This document shows, piece by piece, positions 49,349-57,352 of a stretch of 64,000 bases of DNA. This DNA comes from Bacillota bacterium (lineage in GTDB: Bacteria; Bacillota; Bacilli; Paenibacillales; UBA4045). A model generated the notes under the pieces. The model was not told the DNA's origin. It saw only the letters and a program-made list of their open reading frames with translations, and searched no databases. Location of the stretch: positions 310,001 through 374,000 of the forward strand of contig JAEZQY010000008.1 in assembly GCA_023441055.1 (NCBI GenBank). Direction: 5' to 3'. Each line of letters opens with the position of its first letter. Position 1 is the stretch's first letter. The translations under genes and the position numbers were made by a program.

Positions 49349-50332
49349 TTGGACACTGGCACACATCTGGTCATGGGACTTGGAATAGCCGGACTCGCCT
49401 ATATTGATCCTGTCGTAGCATCCAATCCAACCGTTGCCGCAGCCGTTCTGATTGGTGCCGTTGTCGGTCAGCAAGCTCCCGATTTCGATACAATCCTGCG
49501 ACTTAAAGGCAATTCAACGTATATTAAGCATCACCGTGGCATTACACATTCAATTCCAGCAGTCCTCATATGGACACTGCTCATCACATTCGGACTAAGC
49601 TTGATCTTCAGCGGATTGCCCCTATTGCACGTCGGTATGTGGGTATTCGCCGCTGTCGCCATCCACGTCTTCTCAGACATGTTCAATACGTATGGTACGC
49701 AGAGTCTGCGGCCGTTCACCAAGCGGTGGGTCGCATGGGACATCATCCCGATCTTCGATCCCATCATCTTCGGCGCGCATGTGATCGCGATCGCGTGCTG
49801 GATGTTCGGCATATTCGAGCCTGCCTTGATCTTCCCTGTGCTGTACAGCGCGCTCGTTGCCTATTACATCTGGAGAACCATTATGCACGCGCGATGGCTT
49901 AGACGATTGCCGGAGCTTGATAAGCTGCACACCGCTGGTGATGTATACAAGCTCATTCCAACCTTCCGGCCGAATAAGTGGGTCGTCGTCAAGCGATGCC
50001 AGGACCGCTTCACTTATGGTGAGCTCAGATCAGGCTGGCTGCACTGGGTAGACAGCGTACGCACGGAATCCCATCCATCGATCGACGCGTCCAGACAGCA
50101 CCCGACGATCGCAGCCTTCCTGAGCTTCACCCCATTCATGAGCGCTCAGACACGTCGTCATGAATGGGGCTACGAGGTGCGATGGGTCGATATTCGCTGC
50201 AGACAGCGCAAGAATTACCCATTCGTCGCTGTATTGCTGATGGATCTAAAGCTGCAGCCACTGGAGGCGCATATCGGCTGGATGAACGAGACGCGTATGG
50301 AGAAGCGAATCGGTATCAGTCCATTGACCTAG
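49349..50332 (+). CDS. yfhP: YfhP-like membrane metal-dependent hydrolase
   Basis: This 327-residue protein opens M-D-T-G-T-H-L-V-M-G and has P-D-F-D-T-I-L-R, H-H-R-G-I-T-H-S-I and H-V-F-S-D-M-F-N. These are the conserved His/Asp motifs of the YdjM/YfhP family of membrane-bound metal-dependent hydrolases. Four or so helices lie in the first 190 residues and a soluble C-terminal domain follows. The true substrate is unknown. In B. subtilis yfhP is reported to affect sporulation. The start is TTG at 49349 with GGAGG 7 nt upstream. Its stop overlaps the end of trpS on the other strand by 17 bp. Confidence 0.88.
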   Translation: MDTGTHLVMGLGIAGLAYIDPVVASNPTVAAAVLIGAVVGQQAPDFDTILRLKGNSTYIKHHRGITHSIPAVLIWTLLITFGLSLIFSGLPLLHVGMWVFAAVAIHVFSDMFNTYGTQSLRPFTKRWVAWDIIPIFDPIIFGAHVIAIACWMFGIFEPALIFPVLYSALVAYYIWRTIMHARWLRRLPELDKLHTAGDVYKLIPTFRPNKWVVVKRCQDRFTYGELRSGWLHWVDSVRTESHPSIDASRQHPTIAAFLSFTPFMSAQTRRHEWGYEVRWVDIRCRQRKNYPFVAVLLMDLKLQPLEAHIGWMNETRMEKRIGISPLT

Positions 50333-51308
50333 GCAGGAAGCCCATCTTCTCCTTGGCTTCACGCACGGTCTGCTCAGCCACCGCATTCACTCGCTCAGCA
50401 CCCTGACTCAGGATGCGGTGAATTTCACCGGATTCTCGTATATCACGATAGACGCGCTGAATGGGCTCGAGCGTCGCAACGACCCGTTCCGCTAGATCCT
50501 TCTTGAACGGACCATAGCCTTGACCTTCATATTGCTGTTCAATCTCTGCAATTGTAAGATCCGAACAGTTCGCATAAATCGTCAGAAGATTGCTGATTTC
50601 CGGCTTATTCGCGGGGTCATACTTGACCTCGCGACCGGAATCCGTAGTCGCTCTGGCGATTTTTTTACGGATAACATCAGGTGGATCCAGAATGGCGATA
50701 TAACTGCCTGCATTCGGATTGCTCTTGCTCATCTTTTTCGACGCGTCATCCAGTGACATGATGCGGGCGCCCACCTTCGGAATGAATGGCTCTGGAATCG
50801 TGAATTGCTGTCCGAATTTCGTATTGAAGCGATGCGCCACGTCACGCGTCAGCTCCAGATGCTGCTTCTGATCATCGCCTACCGGGACTAAATCCGCATT
50901 ATAGATTAGAATATCGGCCGCCATCAGCGAAGGATACACGAACAGTCCAGCGCCCACTGATTCCTTCCCAGCCGCTTTATCCTTGAACTGTGTCATACGC
51001 TCCAGCTCGCCCATATACGTCTGAGTCGTCAGCAGCCAGCCCAGCTCAGCATGCGCAGGCACATGAGATTGCAGGAACACAGCAGCTTTAGACGGATCTA
51101 TACCCGCTGCGATGAAGATCGAAGCGACCTCCTCGGTCTGTTCTCGAAGTGCGGCAGGATCCTGCGGAACTGTGATCGCATGCAGATCGACTACCATGAA
51201 GTAGCATTCATGCTCATGCTGCAGCAAGGTGAAGTTCTTCAGTGCTCCGATATAATTCCCTAATGTCAGCTGTCCGCTCGGTTGAATCCCCGATAGTACA
51301 CGTTTCAT
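50316..51308 (-). CDS. trpS: Tryptophanyl-tRNA synthetase
   Basis: The 330-residue class I synthetase charges tRNA-Trp. The HIGH-type motif is in P-S-G-Q-L-T-L-G-N-Y (about 11-20), and the second signature is K-K-M-S-K-S-N (about 193-199). GGAG lies 9 nt before the ATG at 51308. A start at 51341 is not supported by a ribosome site. Its sigma-A promoter and T-box leader with a UGG specifier show control by uncharged tRNA-Trp. The gene converges on yfhP. Confidence 0.97.
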   Translation of the reverse strand: MKRVLSGIQPSGQLTLGNYIGALKNFTLLQHEHECYFMVVDLHAITVPQDPAALREQTEEVASIFIAAGIDPSKAAVFLQSHVPAHAELGWLLTTQTYMGELERMTQFKDKAAGKESVGAGLFVYPSLMAADILIYNADLVPVGDDQKQHLELTRDVAHRFNTKFGQQFTIPEPFIPKVGARIMSLDDASKKMSKSNPNAGSYIAILDPPDVIRKKIARATTDSGREVKYDPANKPEISNLLTIYANCSDLTIAEIEQQYEGQGYGPFKKDLAERVVATLEPIQRVYRDIRESGEIHRILSQGAERVNAVAEQTVREAKEKMGFLPRSMD

Positions 51309-51363
51309 ATCCAACAACTCCTTATCAAAATAAAAACCCAACGCGCAAAGCCGCTATCAAACA

Positions 51364-51637
51364 GAAAAAGCCCTCGTCTTGTAAAGGGACGAGAGCCGTG
51401 GTGCCACCCTAATTCGCTCGCGCGATATAGCTGCGCAAGCCTTGAAGTTCCGATACCGGGGAACAAGCCGCCGCTCCTACTGACACTTCCCTCTCCCTGA
51501 GGACAGGCGCACTGCGTTCAGAGGCTTCGCTCGAAGACCCATTCAATAATGTCACTGCTGCCGATTCTCACCAGCCATCGGCTCTCTGCAAGCTTGACGT
51601 TATCTACTACCTCTTCTCATCGCTGCAATCATTTTAT
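51364..51637 (-). promoter_or_regulatory. T-box riboswitch leader of trpS
   Basis: The minus strand shows the T-box core AGGGTGGCACCACGG (51396-51410). The terminator (51364-51396, CTCGTCC with GACGAG, then CTTTTT) and Stem I elements AGAGAGCC and GGCTGGTGAGA are present. The specifier candidate is TGG at 51539-51541 within GAATGGG. Confidence 0.93.
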
Positions 51638-51643
51638 GCATTT

Positions 51644-51671
51644 ATTATACCCATCCGATTTCAAAAGTCAA
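51644..51671 (-). promoter_or_regulatory. Sigma-A promoter of trpS
   Basis: TTGACT (51666-51671) and TATAAT (51644-51649) on the minus strand are 16 bp apart, just upstream of the T-box leader. Confidence 0.88.
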
Positions 51672-51747
51672 TTCCTACAATTACCAGGCCATTAGCTGCT
51701 TAGATTCAGAGGAAACGATCATAATACGTATTATGGAGGTGAGAACA

Positions 51748-51975
51748 ATGGCTCAAGGACAAAGCCGTTCCAGCAACACTCTTGTCGTTCCCCAAGCAAC
51801 CGCTGCACTGAATCAAATGAAGTATGAGGTCGCTCAGGAACTAGGTATTCAAATTCCACAAGACGGTTATATGGGCTTCATGGTAACCCGCGACGCGGGA
51901 TCCATCGGAGGTAACATTACACGTCGACTCGTTCAAATGGCAGAACAACAATTAGCAGGCAAGTTTCCGCAATAG
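51748..51975 (+). CDS. Alpha/beta-type small acid-soluble spore protein
   Basis: The 75-residue protein has the SASP signature L-N-Q-M-K-Y-E-V-A-Q-E-L-G-I, where the germination protease GPR cuts in the E-x-A segment, and the C-terminal G-G-N-I-T-R-R-L-V-Q-M-A-E-Q. Alpha/beta SASPs coat spore DNA and protect it from UV and heat. GGAGGTGAG precedes the ATG at 51748. An ATG at 51733 is part of the ribosome site region and is rejected. A forespore promoter is expected but not identified. Confidence 0.95.
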   Translation: MAQGQSRSSNTLVVPQATAALNQMKYEVAQELGIQIPQDGYMGFMVTRDAGSIGGNITRRLVQMAEQQLAGKFPQ

Positions 51976-52030
51976 CTTGATCCATTCGATTGTAACATAA
52001 ACCCACCTTCGCATTCGCGCGAGGTGACAG

Positions 52031-52065
52031 AGAAGCTATCCGCGTTCGGACGCAGGATAGCTTCT
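52031..52065 (+). terminator. Hairpin after the SASP gene
   Basis: AGAAGCTATCC (52031-52041) pairs with GGATAGCTTCT (52055-52065), with a 13-nt loop, and an outer CGCGA/TTCGCG may extend it. No T run follows. It stands between convergent genes. Confidence 0.7.
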
Positions 52066-52098
52066 CCATGCTTCGCGTTACAATCAACGATGCATCCA

Positions 52099-52464
52099 TT
52101 AAGGCTTGAAGCGTAAATTGCTCATGTTGTAGTTCGACTCCATCTGGATATTCGCCAGTAAATCGTCATTCTTAAGCTCGAATGCCAGGCTCATCTCGCC
52201 ATGCGTCCACTTCTTGCGCTGCAACGTTTGAAGCCCAGCATGCCTCAGCGCTGCTTGATGGTGCTCTTGCAAGCCGCGATCCACACTTGGCAGCGAGCCG
52301 TCGCTGCTTACAATGGGATCGTGCTTCACACCAAACTTGCCAATTAGATTATTCCGAACCTGCAAGAAGATCGTTCCAGATGCCAGTGAAGCGAGCTCAT
52401 CCTTCAGCGCTCGAAATACGAGCTCAAGCTGTTGTGATAATGGTGCGTGTTGTTCTGCATACAT
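52099..52464 (-). CDS. Hypothetical protein, 121 aa
   Basis: The ATG at 52464 has GGAGGG 6 nt upstream and opens a 121-codon frame. The product has an amphipathic N-terminal helix (Q-Q-L-E-L-V-F-R-A-L-K-D-E-L). A beta-rich middle (G-T-I-F-L-Q-V-R-N-N-L-I-G-K-F-G) and a C-terminal stretch M-S-L-A-F-E-L-K-N-D follow. It is soluble with no Cys or membrane helix. I do not recognise the family. It stands alone between the SASP gene and the chemoreceptor gene. Confidence 0.65.
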   Translation of the reverse strand: MYAEQHAPLSQQLELVFRALKDELASLASGTIFLQVRNNLIGKFGVKHDPIVSSDGSLPSVDRGLQEHHQAALRHAGLQTLQRKKWTHGEMSLAFELKNDDLLANIQMESNYNMSNLRFKP

Positions 52465-52691
52465 GAATTATCCCTCCCTTCAGCCTAGTTAATAATCCCA
52501 TTATTTATGACATTCTAGTTCGCACGTCCTATTATAAGGAATGGTTATCCATTTTACAACATTAATTTACATTAACATGTATTATATTACATTATAACCA
52601 TGCATTCGACCTAATCCATCATCATTGTAGACCTGGATATCTCAGGATGCTATAATAGGACACAAATCATCCAAAAAAAAGGAGACTACCA

Positions 52692-53948
52692 ATGAAATTG
52701 TTTCATTCCGCGCCGTTCCAAGTGAAACTGAGAATCGGATGCTACGCGATCGCTGCATTATTCTTCATTGCCTGTCTGCTCATCAGTCTTCTTGACACCG
52801 GCTTTCTACCTACGATCATCATCCTATTAGTGGTTATGGCTGCTGCTTACCCTTTAATTAACTTCTTAGGGAAAGCGCTTACTGAATCGCTGGATGACAT
52901 CTCCCGGGTCGCGCTCAACATTGCCAAGGGCGACTTCTCCAGGAAGGTCGAGATCAATTCCAAGGATGCGATCGGCGAGCTCGGCGAGTCCTTCAATAAG
53001 ATGATGGATAAGCTCAGAGACATTCTAGGAGAGACAAGCACCATCTCGAGGCAAGTATCTGAGACAGGGCAAGCGATGTTCTATTCGAACCAGAATTTAC
53101 GGGATGTGTTAAAGCAGGTGACGCTGTCCTCAGGCGAGCTGGCCACTGGCGCTTCACAAATTTCCGAAGATGTGGGAGACATCTCCTCTTCGATCCATGA
53201 TATTGAGCAGATGGTGACCGGCTACGCGGAATCAACCAGAGAGATGAACAACCGCTCTGAACAGACCGTTGTGCTAGTCGACAATGGCCGTCATGCGGTC
53301 GACCGTCAGAGCGAGGGCATGCAGCGCAATATCGAGGCGACGAAAGCTGTAGCCCGCACGATCGAAGCACTCAATCTGCAAGCGCAGGACATCAGTAAGA
53401 TCACGCGATCGATCTCCGAGATTGCCGAACAGACGAATCTACTGTCATTGAACGCCTCGATCGAGGCGGCAAGAGCAGGCGAGCACGGCAAGGGCTTTGC
53501 GGTTGTAGCCCAAGAGGTTCGCAAGCTGGCCGAGGAATCCTCCGCTTCCACCAAGGAAGTCTTCAATCTCGTGCGCAGCATCGAGAAGGGAATCAAGGAA
53601 GCGATCGAGAATATGGAAGCCAACAAGGAAATTGTCAGCGCGCAGCATGATTTGATTCGCGAGACGGAATCCGTCTTCAATGAGATTGTTGGCAGCGTTA
53701 CCTTTATTACAGAACGCATCGCAGCATTCGCGAGCGAGAGTGATGTGATGCTGCAGGGTGCGCAGAAGATCTCCAGCGCGATGGAGAGTATCTCCTCTGT
53801 TACGCAGCAATCAGCGGCTGGCACGGAGCAAGTGTCCGCTTCCATGACCGAACAGATCGGCGTAGTAGACGCTATGGTCACCCAGTCCGAACAACTACAG
53901 ACTACGGTTAACCGGCTGCAACGCACCATATCCGTATTCAAGCTATAA
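52692..53948 (+). CDS. Methyl-accepting chemotaxis protein without sensor domain
   Basis: This 418-residue protein has two adjacent helices (about 15-34 and 38-58) with almost no external loop. HAMP follows (about 60-115), then a long coiled-coil signalling domain with the tip I-A-E-Q-T-N-L-L-S-L-N-A-S-I-E-A-A-R-A-G. It lacks an external ligand domain, so it may sense a membrane property or act through a partner. AAGGAG precedes the ATG at 52692. A TATAAT at 52651-52656 is a possible -10 box. A strong terminator follows. No che genes are adjacent. Confidence 0.93.
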   Translation: MKLFHSAPFQVKLRIGCYAIAALFFIACLLISLLDTGFLPTIIILLVVMAAAYPLINFLGKALTESLDDISRVALNIAKGDFSRKVEINSKDAIGELGESFNKMMDKLRDILGETSTISRQVSETGQAMFYSNQNLRDVLKQVTLSSGELATGASQISEDVGDISSSIHDIEQMVTGYAESTREMNNRSEQTVVLVDNGRHAVDRQSEGMQRNIEATKAVARTIEALNLQAQDISKITRSISEIAEQTNLLSLNASIEAARAGEHGKGFAVVAQEVRKLAEESSASTKEVFNLVRSIEKGIKEAIENMEANKEIVSAQHDLIRETESVFNEIVGSVTFITERIAAFASESDVMLQGAQKISSAMESISSVTQQSAAGTEQVSASMTEQIGVVDAMVTQSEQLQTTVNRLQRTISVFKL

Positions 53949-54002
53949 GCATACAAGCAGCATACATACCCGTTAGCCTCAGCGTTTCCAGCACCTACTA
54001 TT

Positions 54003-54046
54003 AAGCGCAAGCTACGAGGATGAAGTCCTCGTTCGCTTGCGCTTTT
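54003..54046 (+). terminator. Terminator of the membrane chemoreceptor
   Basis: AAGCGCAAGC (54003-54012) pairs with GCTTGCGCTT (54035-54044), extended inside by ACGAGGA/TCCTCGT, and is followed by TTG. Confidence 0.85.
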
Positions 54047-54074
54047 GTGCTTCGCTATGCATCTAAACCGTCCA

Positions 54075-55859
54075 TTATTCAGTCAACCGCAGGAACAGTT
54101 CCACGTCCTCGCTGGTCTTGTCAATTGCAGCTTGCCAGAAATCACGTTGTGTCAAATCAACCCCAAGATGCTTAGCAGCCAGCTCCTCCACACGCATACT
54201 GGCTGTATCCCTAAGTAAAGCTACGTATTTAGGAGCGAATGCAGCGGCGCCTTCCTGTTCCGCTATCGCGTATATACCAGCGCTGAACATATAGCCGAAT
54301 GTGTAAGGGAAGTTGTAGAACGGCACATCCGTTAGATAGAAGTGCAGCTTCGATGCCCAGAAGTGCGGGTGAAGCTGCTCCAACTCGTCACAGTATGCCT
54401 TACGCTGTGCCTGCTCCATCAGTTCATTCAGGCGCTGCGCCGAGACGATCCCCTTGCGACGTTCTTCATAGAAGGCCGTCTCGAAGAGGAAGCGAGCATG
54501 GATATTCATGTAGAACGCAACAGCGCTCTGCAGCTTCTCATCGAGCAACGCAATTCGCTCCGAGTCATCTGCGGCTCCTCGCACGGCAGCATCTGCAATG
54601 ATCAATTCTGCGAAGGTAGAGGCTGTCTCCGCGACATTCATCGCATAGTCTTGAGCGAGCATGGGCATATCGTTCATCACATGCTGGTGATAGGCATGAC
54701 CCAATTCATGCGCCAGCGTGGATACCCCTGATGGTGTACCTGAATAGGTCATGAAGATACGCGTCTCCTGACTAAGCGGGAACGCCGTGCAGAATCCACC
54801 TGGCCGCTTGTCTGGGCGATCCTCAGCCTCAATCCAGCGCTCATTGAACACCCGCTGGGCGAACTCAGAGAGATCCGTGCTGAATGTACGGAACTGACCG
54901 ACGATCATCTCGGCTGCATCACTGTAATCGATCTTGCTTACAGAACTGCCCAGTGGCGCCTCAACATCTGTCCAGCTTAGCCGCTCGAGTCCGAGCAGCT
55001 CTGCCTTACGGCGAAGGTAACGAACATAGGGCTCCTTATTCGCTTCCACCACCTGCCACATCGCTTGCAATGTCTCTTCCGACATCCGGTTTAGAAGCAG
55101 TGGCTCCTTCCATACGGATGTCCAGTCACGCTGATCATATACACTGAGTCTGAAGCCAGCAAGATGGTTAAGCGCCGCGGCGCACAGGTCAGCCTGACCT
55201 GCCCATGCCTGCTCCCACAGCGTGAACAACTCGCTACGCACCTGGCGATCGGGATGGTGCAGGCGATTGGCTGCTTGACCGGCCGACAGCTTCAGCAGCT
55301 CTCCATCGTCACCAGATTGTTCGATCTGAATACGAGCGACTGCGCGCTGATAATGATCGCCCCATGCATGGTAACCGTCCACCGAGAGCTTGCTGATGAT
55401 CGACTCCAGCTCTGGAGGCAGCTTCATTGCAGCAATCTCCCGACGCTCCCGCAGTGCGAATGCAATCTGCTGAACCTCGTCATGCTGGAGCAATTGGGCC
55501 AGACGATCCGCATCCATCGCGAGCAGCACACTATCCATCCGATTAAGCGATACCTCGACTGCCGCGCTCAGCTGCTTCAACTGTCCATTCAGCTGCTTCG
55601 CATATTCATCCTTCAGATCCTGCGCCTCCAAGCAAGCTATGAAGGATTCCGCCTCCATACTCGCAGCCTTGATCCACTGCATCAGGCTTAGAAGCGCTGC
55701 CCATTCTTCTATATCGCCGTCGGACGCAGCGCTCACCTGCTGTTCGAAATCATGAACCTTCTGTTCCAGATCCTGCAAGAACGATTCGAATGCCCCGGAG
55801 CGACTCCCTCCGGGGAACATCTCTAACTGCCACACCTGCTGTACGGGTCTGTCTAACAA
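54075..55859 (-). CDS. pepF: Oligoendopeptidase F-type (M3) peptidase
   Basis: This 594-residue cytosolic M3 peptidase has the zinc motif H-E-L-G-H near residue 385 in T-L-A-H-E-L-G-H-A-Y-H-Q-H, and a third Glu ligand expected about 25 residues on (M-N-V-A-E-T-A-S). It cuts short peptides. It begins with a TTG at 55859, with AAAGG about 10 nt upstream, and residues 1-120 form a helical N-terminal lobe. It is divergent from yycC with only an 80-bp gap. Confidence 0.92.
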   Translation of the reverse strand: MLDRPVQQVWQLEMFPGGSRSGAFESFLQDLEQKVHDFEQQVSAASDGDIEEWAALLSLMQWIKAASMEAESFIACLEAQDLKDEYAKQLNGQLKQLSAAVEVSLNRMDSVLLAMDADRLAQLLQHDEVQQIAFALRERREIAAMKLPPELESIISKLSVDGYHAWGDHYQRAVARIQIEQSGDDGELLKLSAGQAANRLHHPDRQVRSELFTLWEQAWAGQADLCAAALNHLAGFRLSVYDQRDWTSVWKEPLLLNRMSEETLQAMWQVVEANKEPYVRYLRRKAELLGLERLSWTDVEAPLGSSVSKIDYSDAAEMIVGQFRTFSTDLSEFAQRVFNERWIEAEDRPDKRPGGFCTAFPLSQETRIFMTYSGTPSGVSTLAHELGHAYHQHVMNDMPMLAQDYAMNVAETASTFAELIIADAAVRGAADDSERIALLDEKLQSAVAFYMNIHARFLFETAFYEERRKGIVSAQRLNELMEQAQRKAYCDELEQLHPHFWASKLHFYLTDVPFYNFPYTFGYMFSAGIYAIAEQEGAAAFAPKYVALLRDTASMRVEELAAKHLGVDLTQRDFWQAAIDKTSEDVELFLRLTE

Positions 55860-55939
55860 TGTTCATCACCCTTTCACTTGTATCGCTTTATTAACAGTTG
55901 TACACTAATAGCAACTCAATTGAAGGCGAGGTATGCCAT

Positions 55940-56089
55940 GTGCAACCGCTGAAGATATCGCTGGAGACCGCTCAGAAGCTGGCCGAGAAGCTTAAGGTGC
56001 CGATCGAACATATCTACCATATGCCGCAGCATATTCTACTCCAGAAGCTGGCCGAGCTGGCCAAGAAAGAAGAACAAGGGGATACATAA
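55940..56089 (+). CDS. yycC: YycC-like small protein, 49 aa
   Basis: A GTG at 55940 follows GGCGAGG by 8 nt. The 49-residue product, V-Q-P-L-K-I-S-L-E-T-A-Q-K-L through H-M-P-Q-H-I-L-L-Q-K-L, matches the YycC family of short conserved Bacillales proteins with unknown function. The helical, amphipathic pattern suggests dimerisation. An upstream ATG at 55898 has no ribosome site. A hairpin overlapping the stop ends the gene. Confidence 0.82.
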   Translation: MQPLKISLETAQKLAEKLKVPIEHIYHMPQHILLQKLAELAKKEEQGDT

Positions 56090-56101
56090 CCCCTTGTTCT
56101 T
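56070..56101. terminator. Bidirectional hairpin between yycC and the DUF2225 gene
   Basis: AAGAACAAGGGG (56070-56081) pairs exactly with CCCCTTGTTCTT (56090-56101). It overlaps the yycC stop and lies 20 bp past the end of the convergent gene. Confidence 0.8.
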
Positions 56102-56120
56102 CCCCTTAAGTTGCCCGCAG

Positions 56121-56813
56121 CTAAGCCAATTCTTCAGGCAGTTCAACCTGATCCTCGAGCATATCTTCTCTCGTACGAGCCCACTGTTCCCTGCTCAGCT
56201 TAATCATGCCCGCATCCATGATGCGCTTGTCATTCACAACTCTCGCGAACCAATTCACGGCTTCGGAATAGTTCTTCAGACGCCGGTTTAGCTCGCCGAT
56301 CATATACATCACTCGAACATCATTGACATTCAGCGGCTCCGTCTCGAACACCTCGATATACGCTTGGACAGCGAATGTCAGAAACTTGTTCTCATCCTCC
56401 CACAGCTCCTTCTCACGATACAGCCATGCGATATGATGTAGTATTCCCGCAACCACCCGCGCCTTCTCCTTCTTGATCTGCGCGCAGACGAGGGCAAGCT
56501 TGTAGGTCTGCATGGCATCTTCCCATGTACGCGTTATGTTATAATCCTTGCTCGTCCAGTTCGTGCCGATCTTCTCATGGAACGTACGCTTCTGGTCACT
56601 CGTAAGCGAACTGCCGAAATTCTCAGTTGTTGAGAATCCGCAGAACGGACAGACGCGTACCACATAATATTCTGGATTAATATCCTTATAGTATCCACAG
56701 AAATCTGAATCCTTGCTGATTGTCTTCTTGAAGCTAGGTCTAATCCTAGGTGTCTCGAATGAAATCTCGCACATCATACATTGAACCTTAATCGTATAAA
56801 TTGGACTCACCAT
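56121..56813 (-). CDS. DUF2225-family protein
   Basis: This 230-residue protein has two CxxC pairs, C-M-M-C (12-15) and C-P-F-C (about 55-58), forming a likely zinc site. A TPR-like helical region follows (about 95-210), with repeated A-x-x-x-Y-x-x-A-x patterns. DUF2225 proteins are common in Bacilli and Clostridia and have no settled function. GGGAGGGAG lies 10 nt before the ATG at 56813. It is transcribed downstream of the truncated haemoglobin gene with 45 bp between. Confidence 0.85.
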   Translation of the reverse strand: MVSPIYTIKVQCMMCEISFETPRIRPSFKKTISKDSDFCGYYKDINPEYYVVRVCPFCGFSTTENFGSSLTSDQKRTFHEKIGTNWTSKDYNITRTWEDAMQTYKLALVCAQIKKEKARVVAGILHHIAWLYREKELWEDENKFLTFAVQAYIEVFETEPLNVNDVRVMYMIGELNRRLKNYSEAVNWFARVVNDKRIMDAGMIKLSREQWARTREDMLEDQVELPEELA

Positions 56814-56857
56814 ACTAGAATGACTCCCTCCCTAATTGGCGTACACTGCCGCATCTA

Positions 56858-57250
56858 TCAGCTGTTCACAAAATGATTGGCAGGACCGCTCAATCTTGTC
56901 AGCACTGTCTGCTTTAACGTTTCCTCTATCCCTACCTTGGTCAGCGCTTTATTCATACAGGACAACCACGCAGCAGCGCTGTCAACGGTTATCGGGAATG
57001 GCATATGTCTTGCGCGCATCATCGGATGCCCATATTGTTCGGAATACAACGCAGGCCCCCCGAAGAATTGGGATAAGAACAAATATTGCTTCTCCATAAC
57101 CGGGTGAATATCCTCCGGGAACAGCGGACCAATAACCGGGTCTTGCTGCACGATCGGATAGAAGGCCTCTACAATGGAGCGAATCCCCTCAGATCCACCT
57201 AATAACTCATACATGGAAGAATACTCATTAAGCTCGTTAATCGTAATCAC
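56858..57250 (-). CDS. Truncated haemoglobin, group II (YjbI-like)
   Basis: The globin core Y-E-L-L-G-G through H-F-V-N is about 118 residues. It includes F-F-G-G-P-A-L-Y-S-E-Q-Y-G-H-P-M with the proximal His in H-P-M or R-A-R-H, and W at the usual group II position in A-A-A-W-L. YjbI homologues bind oxygen and act with the YjbH/Spx redox region. The start is uncertain: GTG at 57250 is given because a TATAAT at 57275-57280 would start transcription near 57268, but no strong ribosome site is seen. nadK lies nearby, also in B. subtilis. Confidence 0.85.
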   Translation of the reverse strand: MITINELNEYSSMYELLGGSEGIRSIVEAFYPIVQQDPVIGPLFPEDIHPVMEKQYLFLSQFFGGPALYSEQYGHPMMRARHMPFPITVDSAAAWLSCMNKALTKVGIEETLKQTVLTRLSGPANHFVNS

Positions 57251-57305
57251 GTCCGATCTGTCAACATTATTTCTATTATACCATTCGTGAACATAGGTTA
57301 AAAGC

Positions 57306-57319
57306 AAGGATATCCTTGG
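57306..57319. promoter_or_regulatory. 14-bp palindrome between the globin gene and ylbJ
   Basis: CAAGGATATCCTTG at 57306-57319 is a perfect palindrome. It sits just upstream of the -35 region of the globin promoter and 34 bp before ylbJ, so it may be a shared operator. Confidence 0.5.
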
Positions 57320-57352
57320 ACTAGCTGATCCAAGCGAATGGAGGGAATCAAC

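Noticed and set aside
55164..55691. 175-codon open frame opposite pepF
   Set aside because: Antisense to a conserved peptidase with no ribosome site or recognisable domain.
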